A stretch of 9,050 nt of DNA from Proteobacteria bacterium UBA7420 (GTDB lineage: Bacteria; Pseudomonadota; Gammaproteobacteria; Magnimaribacterales; D2472), in NCBI GenBank assembly GCA_002469975.1, contig DKMG01000036.1, positions 1-9,050 of the forward strand. The letters run 5' to 3'. The position numbers were made by a program, and so were the translations under genes. Positions 1 through 7,406 of this stretch are shown piece after piece. Every line of letters begins with the position of its first letter. Position 1 is the stretch's first letter. The notes beneath the pieces were generated by a model. That model worked only from the letters and a program-made list of their open reading frames with translations. It searched no databases and had not been told where the DNA came from.

Positions 1-179
1 CCTTACCTCTGAGCGTTGCCTATCTTTCTAACGACGGAGCTATTCAAGAAATATATAATATGGTTCCTTTTTCCGAAGATTCGGTTTGCTCTACCAGTAG
101 CACTCGAATTGCCTTAGAGGTTAATGCTGGATGGTTTAAAGAAAATGGTATTGCAGTTGGAGATAAATTAGATTTTTAG
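1..179 (+). CDS. DUF192 family protein, C-terminal part (5' end outside window)
   Basis: An open frame enters from the left edge (first whole codon at base 3) and ends with TAG at 177-179, giving the last 58 residues. The peptide follows the C-terminal half of the DUF192 fold: a PLSVAYLSNDG segment, then the strand EIYNMVPFSED, then the closing LEVNAGWFKENGIAVGD, which matches the family pattern of an LE-x-x-AGW segment followed by G-x-x-x-GD. DUF192 proteins are small, often secreted or lipid-anchored beta-rich proteins of unknown biochemical role; the N-terminus that would show a signal peptide is not in the window. The stop lies 12 bases before trpE on the same strand, so the two are probably co-transcribed. 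A functional link to tryptophan synthesis is not implied. The family call is from motif recognition only. Confidence 0.8.
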   Translation, partial: LPLSVAYLSNDGAIQEIYNMVPFSEDSVCSTSSTRIALEVNAGWFKENGIAVGDKLDF

Positions 180-191
180 TTTACAGATTTC

Positions 192-1658
192 ATGATTGAT
201 AAAAAAATTTACACAAACTACACAGACGCAGGCTACTCTATAATTCCGCTAGTCAGAGAGATGGAGGCTAGGGGTGATACCCCAATCTCTTTGTACCTGA
301 AGATAGCAAATCAGAAAAATACATTCTTGCTAGAGTCTGTAGAGGGGGGAGAGAAGTGGGCACAATATTCCATTATTGGGTTTGATTGCATTGATTCGAT
401 TAAAATTTCAGGCAACACCGTCGAGCAAAGTATTGGCGGAAAAAAAGAAACCTTTGATTCTGATAATCCCCTGAATAGCATCCAGGAGATTGTTGATAAA
501 CATTCTGCACCGGAGATCTCAGGGCTTCCAAGATTCTATGGAGGCTATGTTGGTTTTTTTGCCTATGAAAGTGCTCAATACGCAGAGACTAAGATTGCCA
601 ACCTACCGGGCAAGAAGTCTAAATTTGCAGAGCACATGCCTGACATACTTCTGGTAAAGGCAGAAAAATTAATAGTATTTGATAATCTCAATCAGACAAC
701 GAAAATTATATTTAACGCTAATCCAATAAATCTAACCTACGAAGATGCGCAAAATGAACTAGATGCAATGGAACGGTTGATTAAAAAAGACATTCTTGTG
801 CCTGAAGACAAATTTTCTATCCCAACTAGCACCATGGAATTTAATTCCAATTTTTCTAAAGCAGAATATTTGGATGCCGTTCATCTTGCAAAGGATTACA
901 TTAAAGAAGGCGATGTCATGCAGGTTGTTTTGGCGCAAGATTTTTCTACAAGCTTTGCTGGAGATTCTTTTGCTCTATATAGAGCTATTAGAAAGCTCAA
1001 CCCATCGCCCTATATGTATTTTTTAAATTTTGAGGAATGCATCGTAGTTGGGGCCTCTCCTGAGATCTTGGTGAGATTGGAGGATGGTGAAGTTACCTTG
1101 CGACCTCTTGCGGGCACGAGAAAGAGAGGGATGACACCAGAGGAAGATGAGCGCAATGCCAAAGAGTTGCTTGCTGATCCAAAAGAGATTGCTGAACATT
1201 TGATGTTGATTGATTTAGGTCGAAATGATGTGGGGCGAGTTTCAAAAATTGGTTCAGTGCAAGTAACGCAAAAAATGGCCATTGAGAAGTATTCTCATGT
1301 GATGCACATTGTTTCTAATGTCACAGGTAGCATTTCTGATGATTTAGATTGCATGGATGTTTTGAAGGCTACTTTGCCTGCTGGCACACTATCTGGAGCA
1401 CCTAAAATTAGAGCTATGGAAATTATCAACGAGCTTGAACCAAGTTCCAGGGGGATATACGGAGGCGCCATTGGATATATTTCTTGGAATGGAGGTATTG
1501 ATACAGCCATTGCAATTAGAACAGCTGTTATTAAAGACCAAGTGATTCATGTGGGTGCGGGCGCTGGTATTGTTGCAGATTCAATTCCTGAAAATGAATG
1601 GCTAGAGTGCAAACAAAAAGCTAAAGTCTTTGTAGATGCAATTGAGATGATTTCATGA
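192..1658 (+). CDS. trpE: Anthranilate synthase component I (TrpE)
   Basis: TrpE converts chorismate and ammonia to anthranilate in the cytosol, with TrpG supplying ammonia from glutamine. The 488 residues are normal for the family. The N-terminal domain carries LLES at 46-49, the element that binds feedback tryptophan in characterised TrpE enzymes, and NPSPYM at 270-275, also near that site. The chorismate-binding domain holds RPLAGTRKRG (304-313), EIAEHLMLIDLGRNDVGRV (332-350), the TLPAGTLSGAPKIRAMEII stretch (394-412), GGAIGYIS (424-431) and GAGAGIVADS (455-464). All are intact, so an active, tryptophan-inhibited enzyme is inferred. The start at 192 is supported because residues 13-38 (AGYSIIPLVRE to SLYLKIA) already align with the family N-terminus. 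No Shine-Dalgarno sequence is visible before it. It overlaps trpG by ATGA. PabB is the main alternative, but the adjoining trpGDC argues for TrpE. Confidence 0.97.
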   Translation: MIDKKIYTNYTDAGYSIIPLVREMEARGDTPISLYLKIANQKNTFLLESVEGGEKWAQYSIIGFDCIDSIKISGNTVEQSIGGKKETFDSDNPLNSIQEIVDKHSAPEISGLPRFYGGYVGFFAYESAQYAETKIANLPGKKSKFAEHMPDILLVKAEKLIVFDNLNQTTKIIFNANPINLTYEDAQNELDAMERLIKKDILVPEDKFSIPTSTMEFNSNFSKAEYLDAVHLAKDYIKEGDVMQVVLAQDFSTSFAGDSFALYRAIRKLNPSPYMYFLNFEECIVVGASPEILVRLEDGEVTLRPLAGTRKRGMTPEEDERNAKELLADPKEIAEHLMLIDLGRNDVGRVSKIGSVQVTQKMAIEKYSHVMHIVSNVTGSISDDLDCMDVLKATLPAGTLSGAPKIRAMEIINELEPSSRGIYGGAIGYISWNGGIDTAIAIRTAVIKDQVIHVGAGAGIVADSIPENEWLECKQKAKVFVDAIEMIS

Positions 1659-2218
1659 TTTTAGTTATAGATAATTACGATTCTTTTACCTATAACCTCG
1701 TTCATTATGTTGGCGCATGCGGTGAGGAGGTCACAGTTAAAAGAAACGATGAGATTACATTGGAAGGGATTCAAAAACTTAATCCTGACAAGATTATTAT
1801 TTCTCCAGGACCTTGTACTCCAAACGAAGCAGGCATTTCCATGGAGCTAGTTAAAAATACATCAGTGCCTCTGTTGGGCGTGTGTTTAGGCCACCAATCA
1901 ATCGGCTCTGCATTTGGAGCCAAAATTATTAAAGCTCCTCAGATCTTTCATGGCAAAATTTCTCAAGTCGAACATTCTGGCGAAAGAATATTTAACGGGA
2001 TCATGAATCCATATTCAGTGGTGAGATATCACAGCCTAATTATTGATCCTCAGACCCTTCCAGATGAGCTCAAGGTTACCTGTACTGTTCAAGATGACCC
2101 AAGCATTATTATGGGCATTGAGCATATTTCTAAGCCAATTTTTGGAGTTCAGTTTCACCCAGAATCAATTGAAACTGATCACGGTATGCAGCTAATTAAA
2201 AACTTTTTAACACTATGA
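1655..2218 (+). CDS. trpG: Anthranilate synthase component II, glutamine amidotransferase (TrpG)
   Basis: This is a class I glutamine amidotransferase that hydrolyses glutamine and passes ammonia to TrpE. At 187 residues it is a stand-alone subunit, not fused to TrpD as in E. coli. It opens with VIDNYDSFTYNLVHY, typical of TrpG/PabA. PGPCTPNEAG (51-60) forms the oxyanion region. The nucleophile elbow GVCLGHQSIG puts the catalytic cysteine at 77. RYHSL sits at 124-128, and FHPES near the end supplies His168 and Glu170 of the triad. The start codon overlaps the trpE stop (ATGA) and the stop overlaps the trpD start in the same way, so translational coupling and matched subunit amounts are likely. 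GAG in the end of trpE, about eight bases before the ATG, may act as a weak ribosome site. It might also serve PabB in folate synthesis, as TrpG/PabA proteins sometimes do; nothing here tests that. Confidence 0.96.
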   Translation: MILVIDNYDSFTYNLVHYVGACGEEVTVKRNDEITLEGIQKLNPDKIIISPGPCTPNEAGISMELVKNTSVPLLGVCLGHQSIGSAFGAKIIKAPQIFHGKISQVEHSGERIFNGIMNPYSVVRYHSLIIDPQTLPDELKVTCTVQDDPSIIMGIEHISKPIFGVQFHPESIETDHGMQLIKNFLTL

Positions 2219-3228
2219 TTGAAGAAGTTATACGGCAACTTAATGCAAAAGAAGATATAGATTTTCTTGGTATGAAATCAACCCTAGAGGCCATTATGTC
2301 TGGGGAGGTAGATGATCTTTTAATTGAAGCATTTCTCATAGGTTTAAATAAGAAAGGCATTAAGGAAATTGAGATTACTGCAGCTGCGAGTGTCATGAAA
2401 GAGAAGTCTTTAGCTTTTCAGATTGGTGATGGATCACACATAGATACCTGCGGTACTGGAGGCACTGGTATTCATACTTTCAATTGCTCTACTGCTTCTT
2501 CATTTGTTGCCGCAGCTGGAGGAGCATCAGTGACTAAGCATGGAAATAAAGCGGTATCCAGTAAATCAGGGAGCGCAGATTTTCTCATGGCTGCAGGAGC
2601 AGATATTGGGCACGATCGGAATAAGCTTGAAAGTATTTTTAACAGGGTAGGGTTTATTTTTCTGTTCGCGCCTCTGCATCACGAATCAATGAAATATGTC
2701 ATGCCTGCAAGACAAAGAATAGGCAAAAAAACAATTTTTAATTTACTGGGCCCGCACACGAATCCTTGTGGTGCAAAGCGACAAATTTTAGGTGTTTATC
2801 ACAAAGATCTTTTAACAACGTTTGCTTCTGTTGCTAACAAACTATCAATGGAGCATGCCTTAATCGTTCATGGTTTTGATGGCCTGGATGAAATCTCCAT
2901 TACTGATTCAACTTATATCGCAGAACTGAAAAATAAAGAAATTACATACTATGAAATTTCTCCGAAAGATTTTGGGTTATCTCTGGCAAATATTTCTGAG
3001 ATATCAGCTCAATCTGCTGATGATAGCCTCTTATTGGTGAGAGAGGCATTTGCAGGAGAGCAATCTGCCGTTCAGGACATGATAGCTTTAAATGCTGGAG
3101 CTGCTTTGTATTTAGCTGGGACCGTAAGCTCAATTGCTGATGGTGTTGAGCTTTCATTTACACTCATGAATAACGGCATGGCTGCAGATAAGCTAGCCGC
3201 TTATGTCAGGATTTCAAATAACTCATGA
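2215..3228 (+). CDS. trpD: Anthranilate phosphoribosyltransferase (TrpD)
   Basis: TrpD transfers the phosphoribosyl group of PRPP to anthranilate, the second step specific to tryptophan synthesis. It is 337 residues long, usual for a monofunctional enzyme. A helical N-terminal part (about 1-70) is followed by the PRPP loop CGTGGTG at 79-85 and TFNCSTAS at 88-95. KHGNKAVSSKSGSAD (108-122) binds PRPP. Anthranilate-contact features include MPARQRIG (163-170, Arg166) and TIFNLLGPHTNP (173-184). The metal-binding Asp-Glu pair is in FDGLDE (Asp225, Glu226). One oddity is that the PRPP loop usually reads GTGGD, but here position 84 is Thr (codon 2464-2466). The rest of the active site looks intact, so I expect activity. 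It overlaps trpG and trpC by ATGA at each end, and no Shine-Dalgarno sequence is visible, so it probably depends on re-initiation from trpG. Confidence 0.96.
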   Translation: MIEEVIRQLNAKEDIDFLGMKSTLEAIMSGEVDDLLIEAFLIGLNKKGIKEIEITAAASVMKEKSLAFQIGDGSHIDTCGTGGTGIHTFNCSTASSFVAAAGGASVTKHGNKAVSSKSGSADFLMAAGADIGHDRNKLESIFNRVGFIFLFAPLHHESMKYVMPARQRIGKKTIFNLLGPHTNPCGAKRQILGVYHKDLLTTFASVANKLSMEHALIVHGFDGLDEISITDSTYIAELKNKEITYYEISPKDFGLSLANISEISAQSADDSLLLVREAFAGEQSAVQDMIALNAGAALYLAGTVSSIADGVELSFTLMNNGMAADKLAAYVRISNNS

Positions 3229-3971
3229 GTATTCTGGAAGAGATCGTCAAAAACACAACACTGAAGCTTGTCGAAAAGAAACTGGTGACTCCGCTCGCAG
3301 AGATTAAATCTGAGCTTGCAAGATTGAACCTTCCCAAAGGAGTATTTAAGGCCAATCTCCTCAACAAAGATCAGGCGATTATTGCTGAGATCAAAAAAGC
3401 CTCACCAAGCGCAGGAATCATCTCAGAGGACTTTGATCCAATTCAAAAAGCAAAAGATTATGAAGCATTTGGGGCTGCAGCATTATCCATATTAACAGAA
3501 GAAGATTTTTTCTTGGGCAGCATTGAATATCTCAAAGAAGTTAAAGCCATCACATCGCTTCCAATTCTTAGAAAGGATTTTATGATCGATGAATATCAAA
3601 TATACGAAGCAAAATTAATGGGAGCAGATTGCATTTTATTGATTGCTAGCATTCTTTCTGATTCTCAAATAACTGCCTTTGTTACTCTCGCTGAAGAGCT
3701 AGAGCTTGATTACCTTATTGAAGTACATGATGAGGCTGAGCTTGTTAGGGTAGAGCATTTTCAGGAAGCAATGATTGGGGTTAACAATAGAGACTTAAGA
3801 ACCTTCACTGTTGATTTGGATAACTCTGTTCGACTCAAACATAAGTTTATGCATAGTAATATTTTTATAGCAGAGTCCGGTATTAAAAATCAGGACGATA
3901 TAGACTACCTTAAGTCACATCATATTCATGCTTTTTTGATCGGCGAAAGCTTAATGAAGAATTCTTTTTAG
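3225..3971 (+). CDS. trpC: Indole-3-glycerol phosphate synthase (TrpC), monofunctional
   Basis: TrpC closes the indole ring, turning carboxyphenylamino-deoxyribulose phosphate into indole-3-glycerol phosphate with loss of CO2 and water. The 248 residues form one beta/alpha barrel, a little shorter than many homologues and with no TrpF fused to it, unlike the E. coli protein. Catalytic and binding elements occur in order: AEIKKASPSAG (54-64, Glu55 and Lys57), LRKDFMIDEYQ (115-125, Lys117), LIEVHDEAEL (164-173, Glu166), GVNNRDL (185-191, Asn187 and Arg189), IAESGI (215-220, Glu217 and Ser218) and the phosphate-binding FLIGESLM near the end. The N-terminus MSILEEIVKNT fits the family, supporting the ATG that overlaps the trpD stop. 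It is the last gene of this trp cluster; TrpF, TrpB and TrpA must be encoded elsewhere. Its TAG stop overlaps the coq7 stop on the other strand by 4 bases. Confidence 0.97.
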   Translation: MSILEEIVKNTTLKLVEKKLVTPLAEIKSELARLNLPKGVFKANLLNKDQAIIAEIKKASPSAGIISEDFDPIQKAKDYEAFGAAALSILTEEDFFLGSIEYLKEVKAITSLPILRKDFMIDEYQIYEAKLMGADCILLIASILSDSQITAFVTLAEELELDYLIEVHDEAELVRVEHFQEAMIGVNNRDLRTFTVDLDNSVRLKHKFMHSNIFIAESGIKNQDDIDYLKSHHIHAFLIGESLMKNSF

Positions 3972-4594
3972 ATATAAGCGCTTGAAGTCGTCATTACTTT
4001 AGCAGTAAAACTCATAATTTTTTTTGTAGGAGTTGGCAAAGATTCTGCTCCACTGGCTGAAGCCTCTTTCGCATGCTCATCTTCATCAGCCCTCATTGTC
4101 TTCAAGATATCGATGGTCTCTTGATCATTTTTTGAGATTTGATCTAAATGTTTTTCTAGATGCTTAACAACCTGCTTCTCAGTTTCCTCAACAAATCCCA
4201 AGCTTGTTTTTTCGCCCAAACTCCCAAAAATTGCTCCTATTGTGAATGAACCTGCATACCAGATAGGATTAAAGATAGAAGGTTTCCCATTGAGATCTTT
4301 TAAGCGTTTCTTACACCAAATCAAATGATCTGTTTCTTCTTCTCCGGCCTGAATTAAGTGTTCTTTGATTTCTGGGTCTCTGCAGACCATTGCTTGGCCT
4401 CGATAAAGAGCCTGAGCTGCAACTTCTCCAGCTAGGTTTACGCGCATGAGCTGAGCAGATAGATTCTTCTCTTTCTTTGAGAGGCTTTCAGTGCCTTTTT
4501 CACCAGGATAAGATCTTCCCGTACCACTTTTTTTATACGACAGCGTTTTTAATGCGATATCACATTCGTTAATAAAATTATCAATTAGACTCAT
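3968..4594 (-). CDS. coq7: 3-demethoxyubiquinol 3-hydroxylase (Coq7/CAT5 di-iron family)
   Basis: Coq7 is a di-iron, oxygen-dependent hydroxylase that adds the last ring hydroxyl in ubiquinone synthesis and works at the inner face of the membrane. The 208 residues match the bacterial Coq7 pattern: LMRVN-x-AGEVAAQALYRGQ at 49-67 (ligand Glu57), EEETDH at 85-90 (Glu87, His90), a conserved NPIWYAGSF membrane-facing helix at 109-117, FVEETEKQV at 134-142 with another glutamate ligand, and ADEDEHA at 169-175 (Glu171, His174). The C-terminal SFTAKVMTTSSAYI is also typical. The six expected metal ligands appear present. One oddity is that the His usually preceding AGE is Leu54. The start overlaps the purD stop (ATGA), with a good ribosome site AAGGGA about seven bases upstream inside purD. 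It is the last gene of the fis-purH-purD-coq7 run, meeting trpC tail to tail. This enzyme type replaces the flavoprotein UbiF of E. coli. Confidence 0.95.
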   Translation of the reverse strand: MSLIDNFINECDIALKTLSYKKSGTGRSYPGEKGTESLSKKEKNLSAQLMRVNLAGEVAAQALYRGQAMVCRDPEIKEHLIQAGEEETDHLIWCKKRLKDLNGKPSIFNPIWYAGSFTIGAIFGSLGEKTSLGFVEETEKQVVKHLEKHLDQISKNDQETIDILKTMRADEDEHAKEASASGAESLPTPTKKIMSFTAKVMTTSSAYI

Positions 4595-5859
4595 TTAATT
4601 CCCTTATACCCAATATCTGTTCTGCAAAAAGCACCGTTAAATGATACGGATTGTACCAAAGTATATGCCGCAGTTTGAGCGTCTTTTAAATTCGTCCCAA
4701 GAGCAGTCGCACAAAATACTCTACCACCTGAAGTCATCACTTTATTATTTTCTAGAGCTGTGCCTGCATGAAATAATTTCATAGTGTCTGAATTTAACTC
4801 TTTAATCTCAACCTCTTGGTTGGATAAATATTTTTCAGGGTAACCTTCTGAGGCTATGACGACTCCGCATGAATGCCTCTCATCCCATTGAGACTCATAA
4901 AGTTCTAACTTATCGTCAATGGCACACAAGCAAAGCTCGACGAGACTGGATTTTAATCTGAGCAGAATTGGCTGAGTCTCTGGATCGCCAAACCTGCAAT
5001 TAAACTCAAGAACTTTTAGCTCTCCGTTATGAATCATGACCCCTGCATAAAGAAAACCTAGATATGGCGAACCCTCATTGATCAAACCCCTCATGGTTGG
5101 CTCCATGACTTCATCAAGAATCTTTTGATGCATACGTGCGTCAACAATTGGAGCGGGGGAGTAGGCTCCCATTCCACCAGTATTTAAGCCAACATCACCT
5201 TCGCCAACAGCTTTGTGATCTTGACTCGTTGCAAGTGGGATAATTTTATCTTTGCTCACAACGGCAATAAAACTTGCCTCTTCTCCTTGCAAAAAATCTT
5301 CAATCACCACTCGATTACCAGCATCCCCAAAGGCCTGATCTTGAAAGATGTTCTTTAAAGCCTCGGAAGCTTCCTCCTCATTACCACAAATAATGACACC
5401 TTTGCCTGCTGCCAGTCCGTCGGCCTTCACCACTGTTGGGTAATCAATCCCTTCAAGATGCGCCCTTGCTGTTTCGAAGTCATCGAAGGAAGAGTAACCA
5501 GCAGTAGGTATGCCATATTTGATAAAAAAATCTTTAGAGAAGGTTTTTGAACCCTCAAGTTGGGCAGCGGCTTGAGATGGCCCAAAAGTTTTAATTCCTT
5601 TGCTTTGCAAACAATCTGATAAACCATCTACCAATGGCTGTTCTGGACCAATGATCACCAATCCAATTTTTTTTGCGACACAGAAATTTTCTATTGCCGC
5701 AAAATCATTGATGTCTATTTCAATATTTTGTACCTTTTCTTCTAAGGCAGTTCCTGCATTGCCGGGACATACATATACATTTTCTACTGAACTATCCTGT
5801 GCAGCTTTCCAGGATAAAGCATGCTCTCTGCCGCCCGATCCAATTACTAGGACTTGCAT
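4591..5859 (-). CDS. purD: Phosphoribosylamine-glycine ligase (GARS, PurD)
   Basis: PurD is an ATP-grasp enzyme that joins glycine to phosphoribosylamine to give glycinamide ribonucleotide, the second step of de novo purine synthesis. At 422 residues it is a normal monofunctional bacterial PurD. The N-terminal domain begins VLVIGSGGREHALSW (3-17), with CPGNAGT at 31-37 and IIGPEQPLVDG at 69-79. The ATP-grasp region includes GSKTFSKDFF (103-112), PTVVKADGLAAGKGV (141-155) and IEDFLQGEEASF (186-197). SQDHKAVGEGDVGLNTGGMGAYSP (212-235) is a hallmark, and EFNCRFGDPETQP (285-297) carries the metal-binding residues. The C-terminal domain runs to the end without disruption. The gene starts 8 bases after the purH stop and ends in an ATGA overlap with coq7. 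No strong Shine-Dalgarno sequence is seen, so coupling to purH is likely. Confidence 0.97.
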   Translation of the reverse strand: MQVLVIGSGGREHALSWKAAQDSSVENVYVCPGNAGTALEEKVQNIEIDINDFAAIENFCVAKKIGLVIIGPEQPLVDGLSDCLQSKGIKTFGPSQAAAQLEGSKTFSKDFFIKYGIPTAGYSSFDDFETARAHLEGIDYPTVVKADGLAAGKGVIICGNEEEASEALKNIFQDQAFGDAGNRVVIEDFLQGEEASFIAVVSKDKIIPLATSQDHKAVGEGDVGLNTGGMGAYSPAPIVDARMHQKILDEVMEPTMRGLINEGSPYLGFLYAGVMIHNGELKVLEFNCRFGDPETQPILLRLKSSLVELCLCAIDDKLELYESQWDERHSCGVVIASEGYPEKYLSNQEVEIKELNSDTMKLFHAGTALENNKVMTSGGRVFCATALGTNLKDAQTAAYTLVQSVSFNGAFCRTDIGYKGIK

Positions 5860-5867
5860 AATTTTAC

Positions 5868-7406
5868 TTAATGTCGGAAGTGGCGCGTTGCGGTAAAGAC
5901 CATGGCAATATTATTCTCATCTGCTGCTGCGATCACTTCTTCATCTCGGATGGACCCACCTGGCTGAATGATTGCAGCAATTCCACTTTCAGCTGCTTTA
6001 TCAATACCATCTCTAAATGGAAAGAAGGCATCAGAAGACATGACGGCACCTTCCACAATTAATCCCTCATTCTTGGCTTTGAGGTTTGCAATATCAGCGC
6101 TGATCACTCTGCTCATTTGACCGGCACCTATACCGATGGTCTGCTTATTTTTCACGTAGACAATGGCATTGGATTTTACAAATTTTGCCACCGTCCAAGC
6201 AAACATTAAGTCTTTTACTTCTTCAGCAGAAGGCTGTCTTTTGGTTACACATTGTAGATCTGATTGAGGCACGGAGTAATGATCATCGCTTTGGATTAAA
6301 ATGCCGCCAGAAACTTTTTTGATGGTTCCTGGGTAGGGATTATCTTGCTCTAGATCCACACACAGTACTCGCATATTTTTCTTTTGTGTAAACGCAGCAA
6401 GCGCACCTTCAGAAAAACTTGGTGCCAAGACCACTTCAACAAATTGTCGAGCATTAATTTCTTCTGCTGTTCTATCATCTACAGGTTTGTTAAAAGCAAT
6501 GATGCCGCCAAATGCTGAAGTTGGATCAGTTTTAAATGCCAGATCATATGCATCATAGGTAGACTCTGCTGCAGCTACACCACAGGGATTTGCATGTTTC
6601 ACAATGACGCATGCAGGCTCGGTAAACTCTCTGACGCATTCCCAGGCCGCATCAGCATCTACAATATTATTATACGAGAGCTCTTTGCCTTGAATAATAT
6701 CAGCGTTAGCAATATTTCGATGCTGCAATCCGCTAAACCTTAAAATTTGAGCAGATTGATGAGGATTTTCTCCATACCTCAAAGTATCAGATCGCTCAAA
6801 GGCATAATCAGGCAAGTGAGCTGCATCTTCCGATAGATAGCTTGCAATGGCTGAGTTGTAATCTGCCATTAACCCAAAGACTTTTTGCGCAAGCTGCTTT
6901 CGGAACTCATAAGAAATTCCACCTTGCTCAGACCACTCGGACATCAATATGGAATAATCTTTGGGACTTGTGATCACAGCGACATCCTGAAAGTTTTTTG
7001 CAGCAGAGCGAATCATTGTTGGGCCGCCGATATCAATTTTCTCTATAGCTTCATCAAAGGTGCAATCTGATGCAATGGTTTCTTTAAAAGGGTAAAGATT
7101 CACAATGACTAAATCTATAACTTCGTATCCACGTTCCTCAAGCACCTCTAAATCTTGGCTCCTTCTGGCTAAGATGCCAGCATGTATTTTTGGATGAAGT
7201 GTTTTAACTCGCCCATCCATCATCTCCTCAAAGCCAGTAAAATCAGAAACTTCGACAACCTTAGCTGTTATCTCTCTGATGGCTTTATAAGTTCCACCAG
7301 TTGAGATTATTTTGACATTTTGATCCAGCAAGAATTTCACCAGCTCACTAAGATTAGTTTTATCTGAAAGACTGATTAATGCTGTTTTTGGCTGAATAAG
7401 ATTCAT
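5868..7406 (-). CDS. purH: Bifunctional AICAR transformylase / IMP cyclohydrolase (PurH)
   Basis: PurH performs the last two steps to IMP: formyl transfer from 10-formyl-tetrahydrofolate to AICAR, then ring closure. The 512 residues match the usual length. The N-terminal MGS-like cyclohydrolase domain (about 1-200) contains ISLSDKTN (11-18), STGGTYKAI (35-43), MMDGRVKTLHPKIHAGIL (62-79) and IGGPTMIRSAAKN (126-138). The transformylase domain begins around RYGENPHQ (210-217) and carries the catalytic KHANPCG (Lys270, His271), SAFGG (297-301) and KSNAIVY (411-417). The C-terminal end is TATRHFRH, close to the family's usual TG-x-RHFRH. All key residues are present. It overlaps fis by ATGA and is followed by purD after 8 bases. 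The fis-purHD order is a known gammaproteobacterial arrangement (for example in Pseudomonas), so supply of purines may follow Fis expression; that link is inference. Confidence 0.97.
   Translation of the reverse strand: MNLIQPKTALISLSDKTNLSELVKFLLDQNVKIISTGGTYKAIREITAKVVEVSDFTGFEEMMDGRVKTLHPKIHAGILARRSQDLEVLEERGYEVIDLVIVNLYPFKETIASDCTFDEAIEKIDIGGPTMIRSAAKNFQDVAVITSPKDYSILMSEWSEQGGISYEFRKQLAQKVFGLMADYNSAIASYLSEDAAHLPDYAFERSDTLRYGENPHQSAQILRFSGLQHRNIANADIIQGKELSYNNIVDADAAWECVREFTEPACVIVKHANPCGVAAAESTYDAYDLAFKTDPTSAFGGIIAFNKPVDDRTAEEINARQFVEVVLAPSFSEGALAAFTQKKNMRVLCVDLEQDNPYPGTIKKVSGGILIQSDDHYSVPQSDLQCVTKRQPSAEEVKDLMFAWTVAKFVKSNAIVYVKNKQTIGIGAGQMSRVISADIANLKAKNEGLIVEGAVMSSDAFFPFRDGIDKAAESGIAAIIQPGGSIRDEEVIAAADENNIAMVFTATRHFRH

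Noticed and set aside
100..191. Possible trp promoter or TrpR operator in the end of the DUF192 gene
   Set aside because: TTGCAG (151-156) and nearby AT-rich hexamers match consensus poorly, and nothing resembles the E. coli trp operator dyad.
796..1026. 76-residue plus-strand frame inside trpE
   Set aside because: Alternate frame of trpE with no family resemblance and no start context.
1010..1510. Two minus-strand open frames (90 and 71 residues) within trpE
   Set aside because: They run opposite the most conserved part of trpE and the peptides look like reverse-frame noise.
3930..3983. Small palindromes near the trpC/coq7 junction: GCTTT/AAAGC arms (3930-3950), AAGAATTCTT (3957-3966), AAGCGCTT (3976-3983)
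   Set aside because: Considered as a bidirectional terminator, but stems are 3-5 bases, AT-rich or without loop, and inside coding sequence; stability looks too low to call.
5600..5896. 98-residue open frame on the plus strand, antisense to purD and the purH end
   Set aside because: It lies opposite intact, strongly conserved coding sequence, its peptide resembles no family and it has no ribosome site; it is a shadow of purD.
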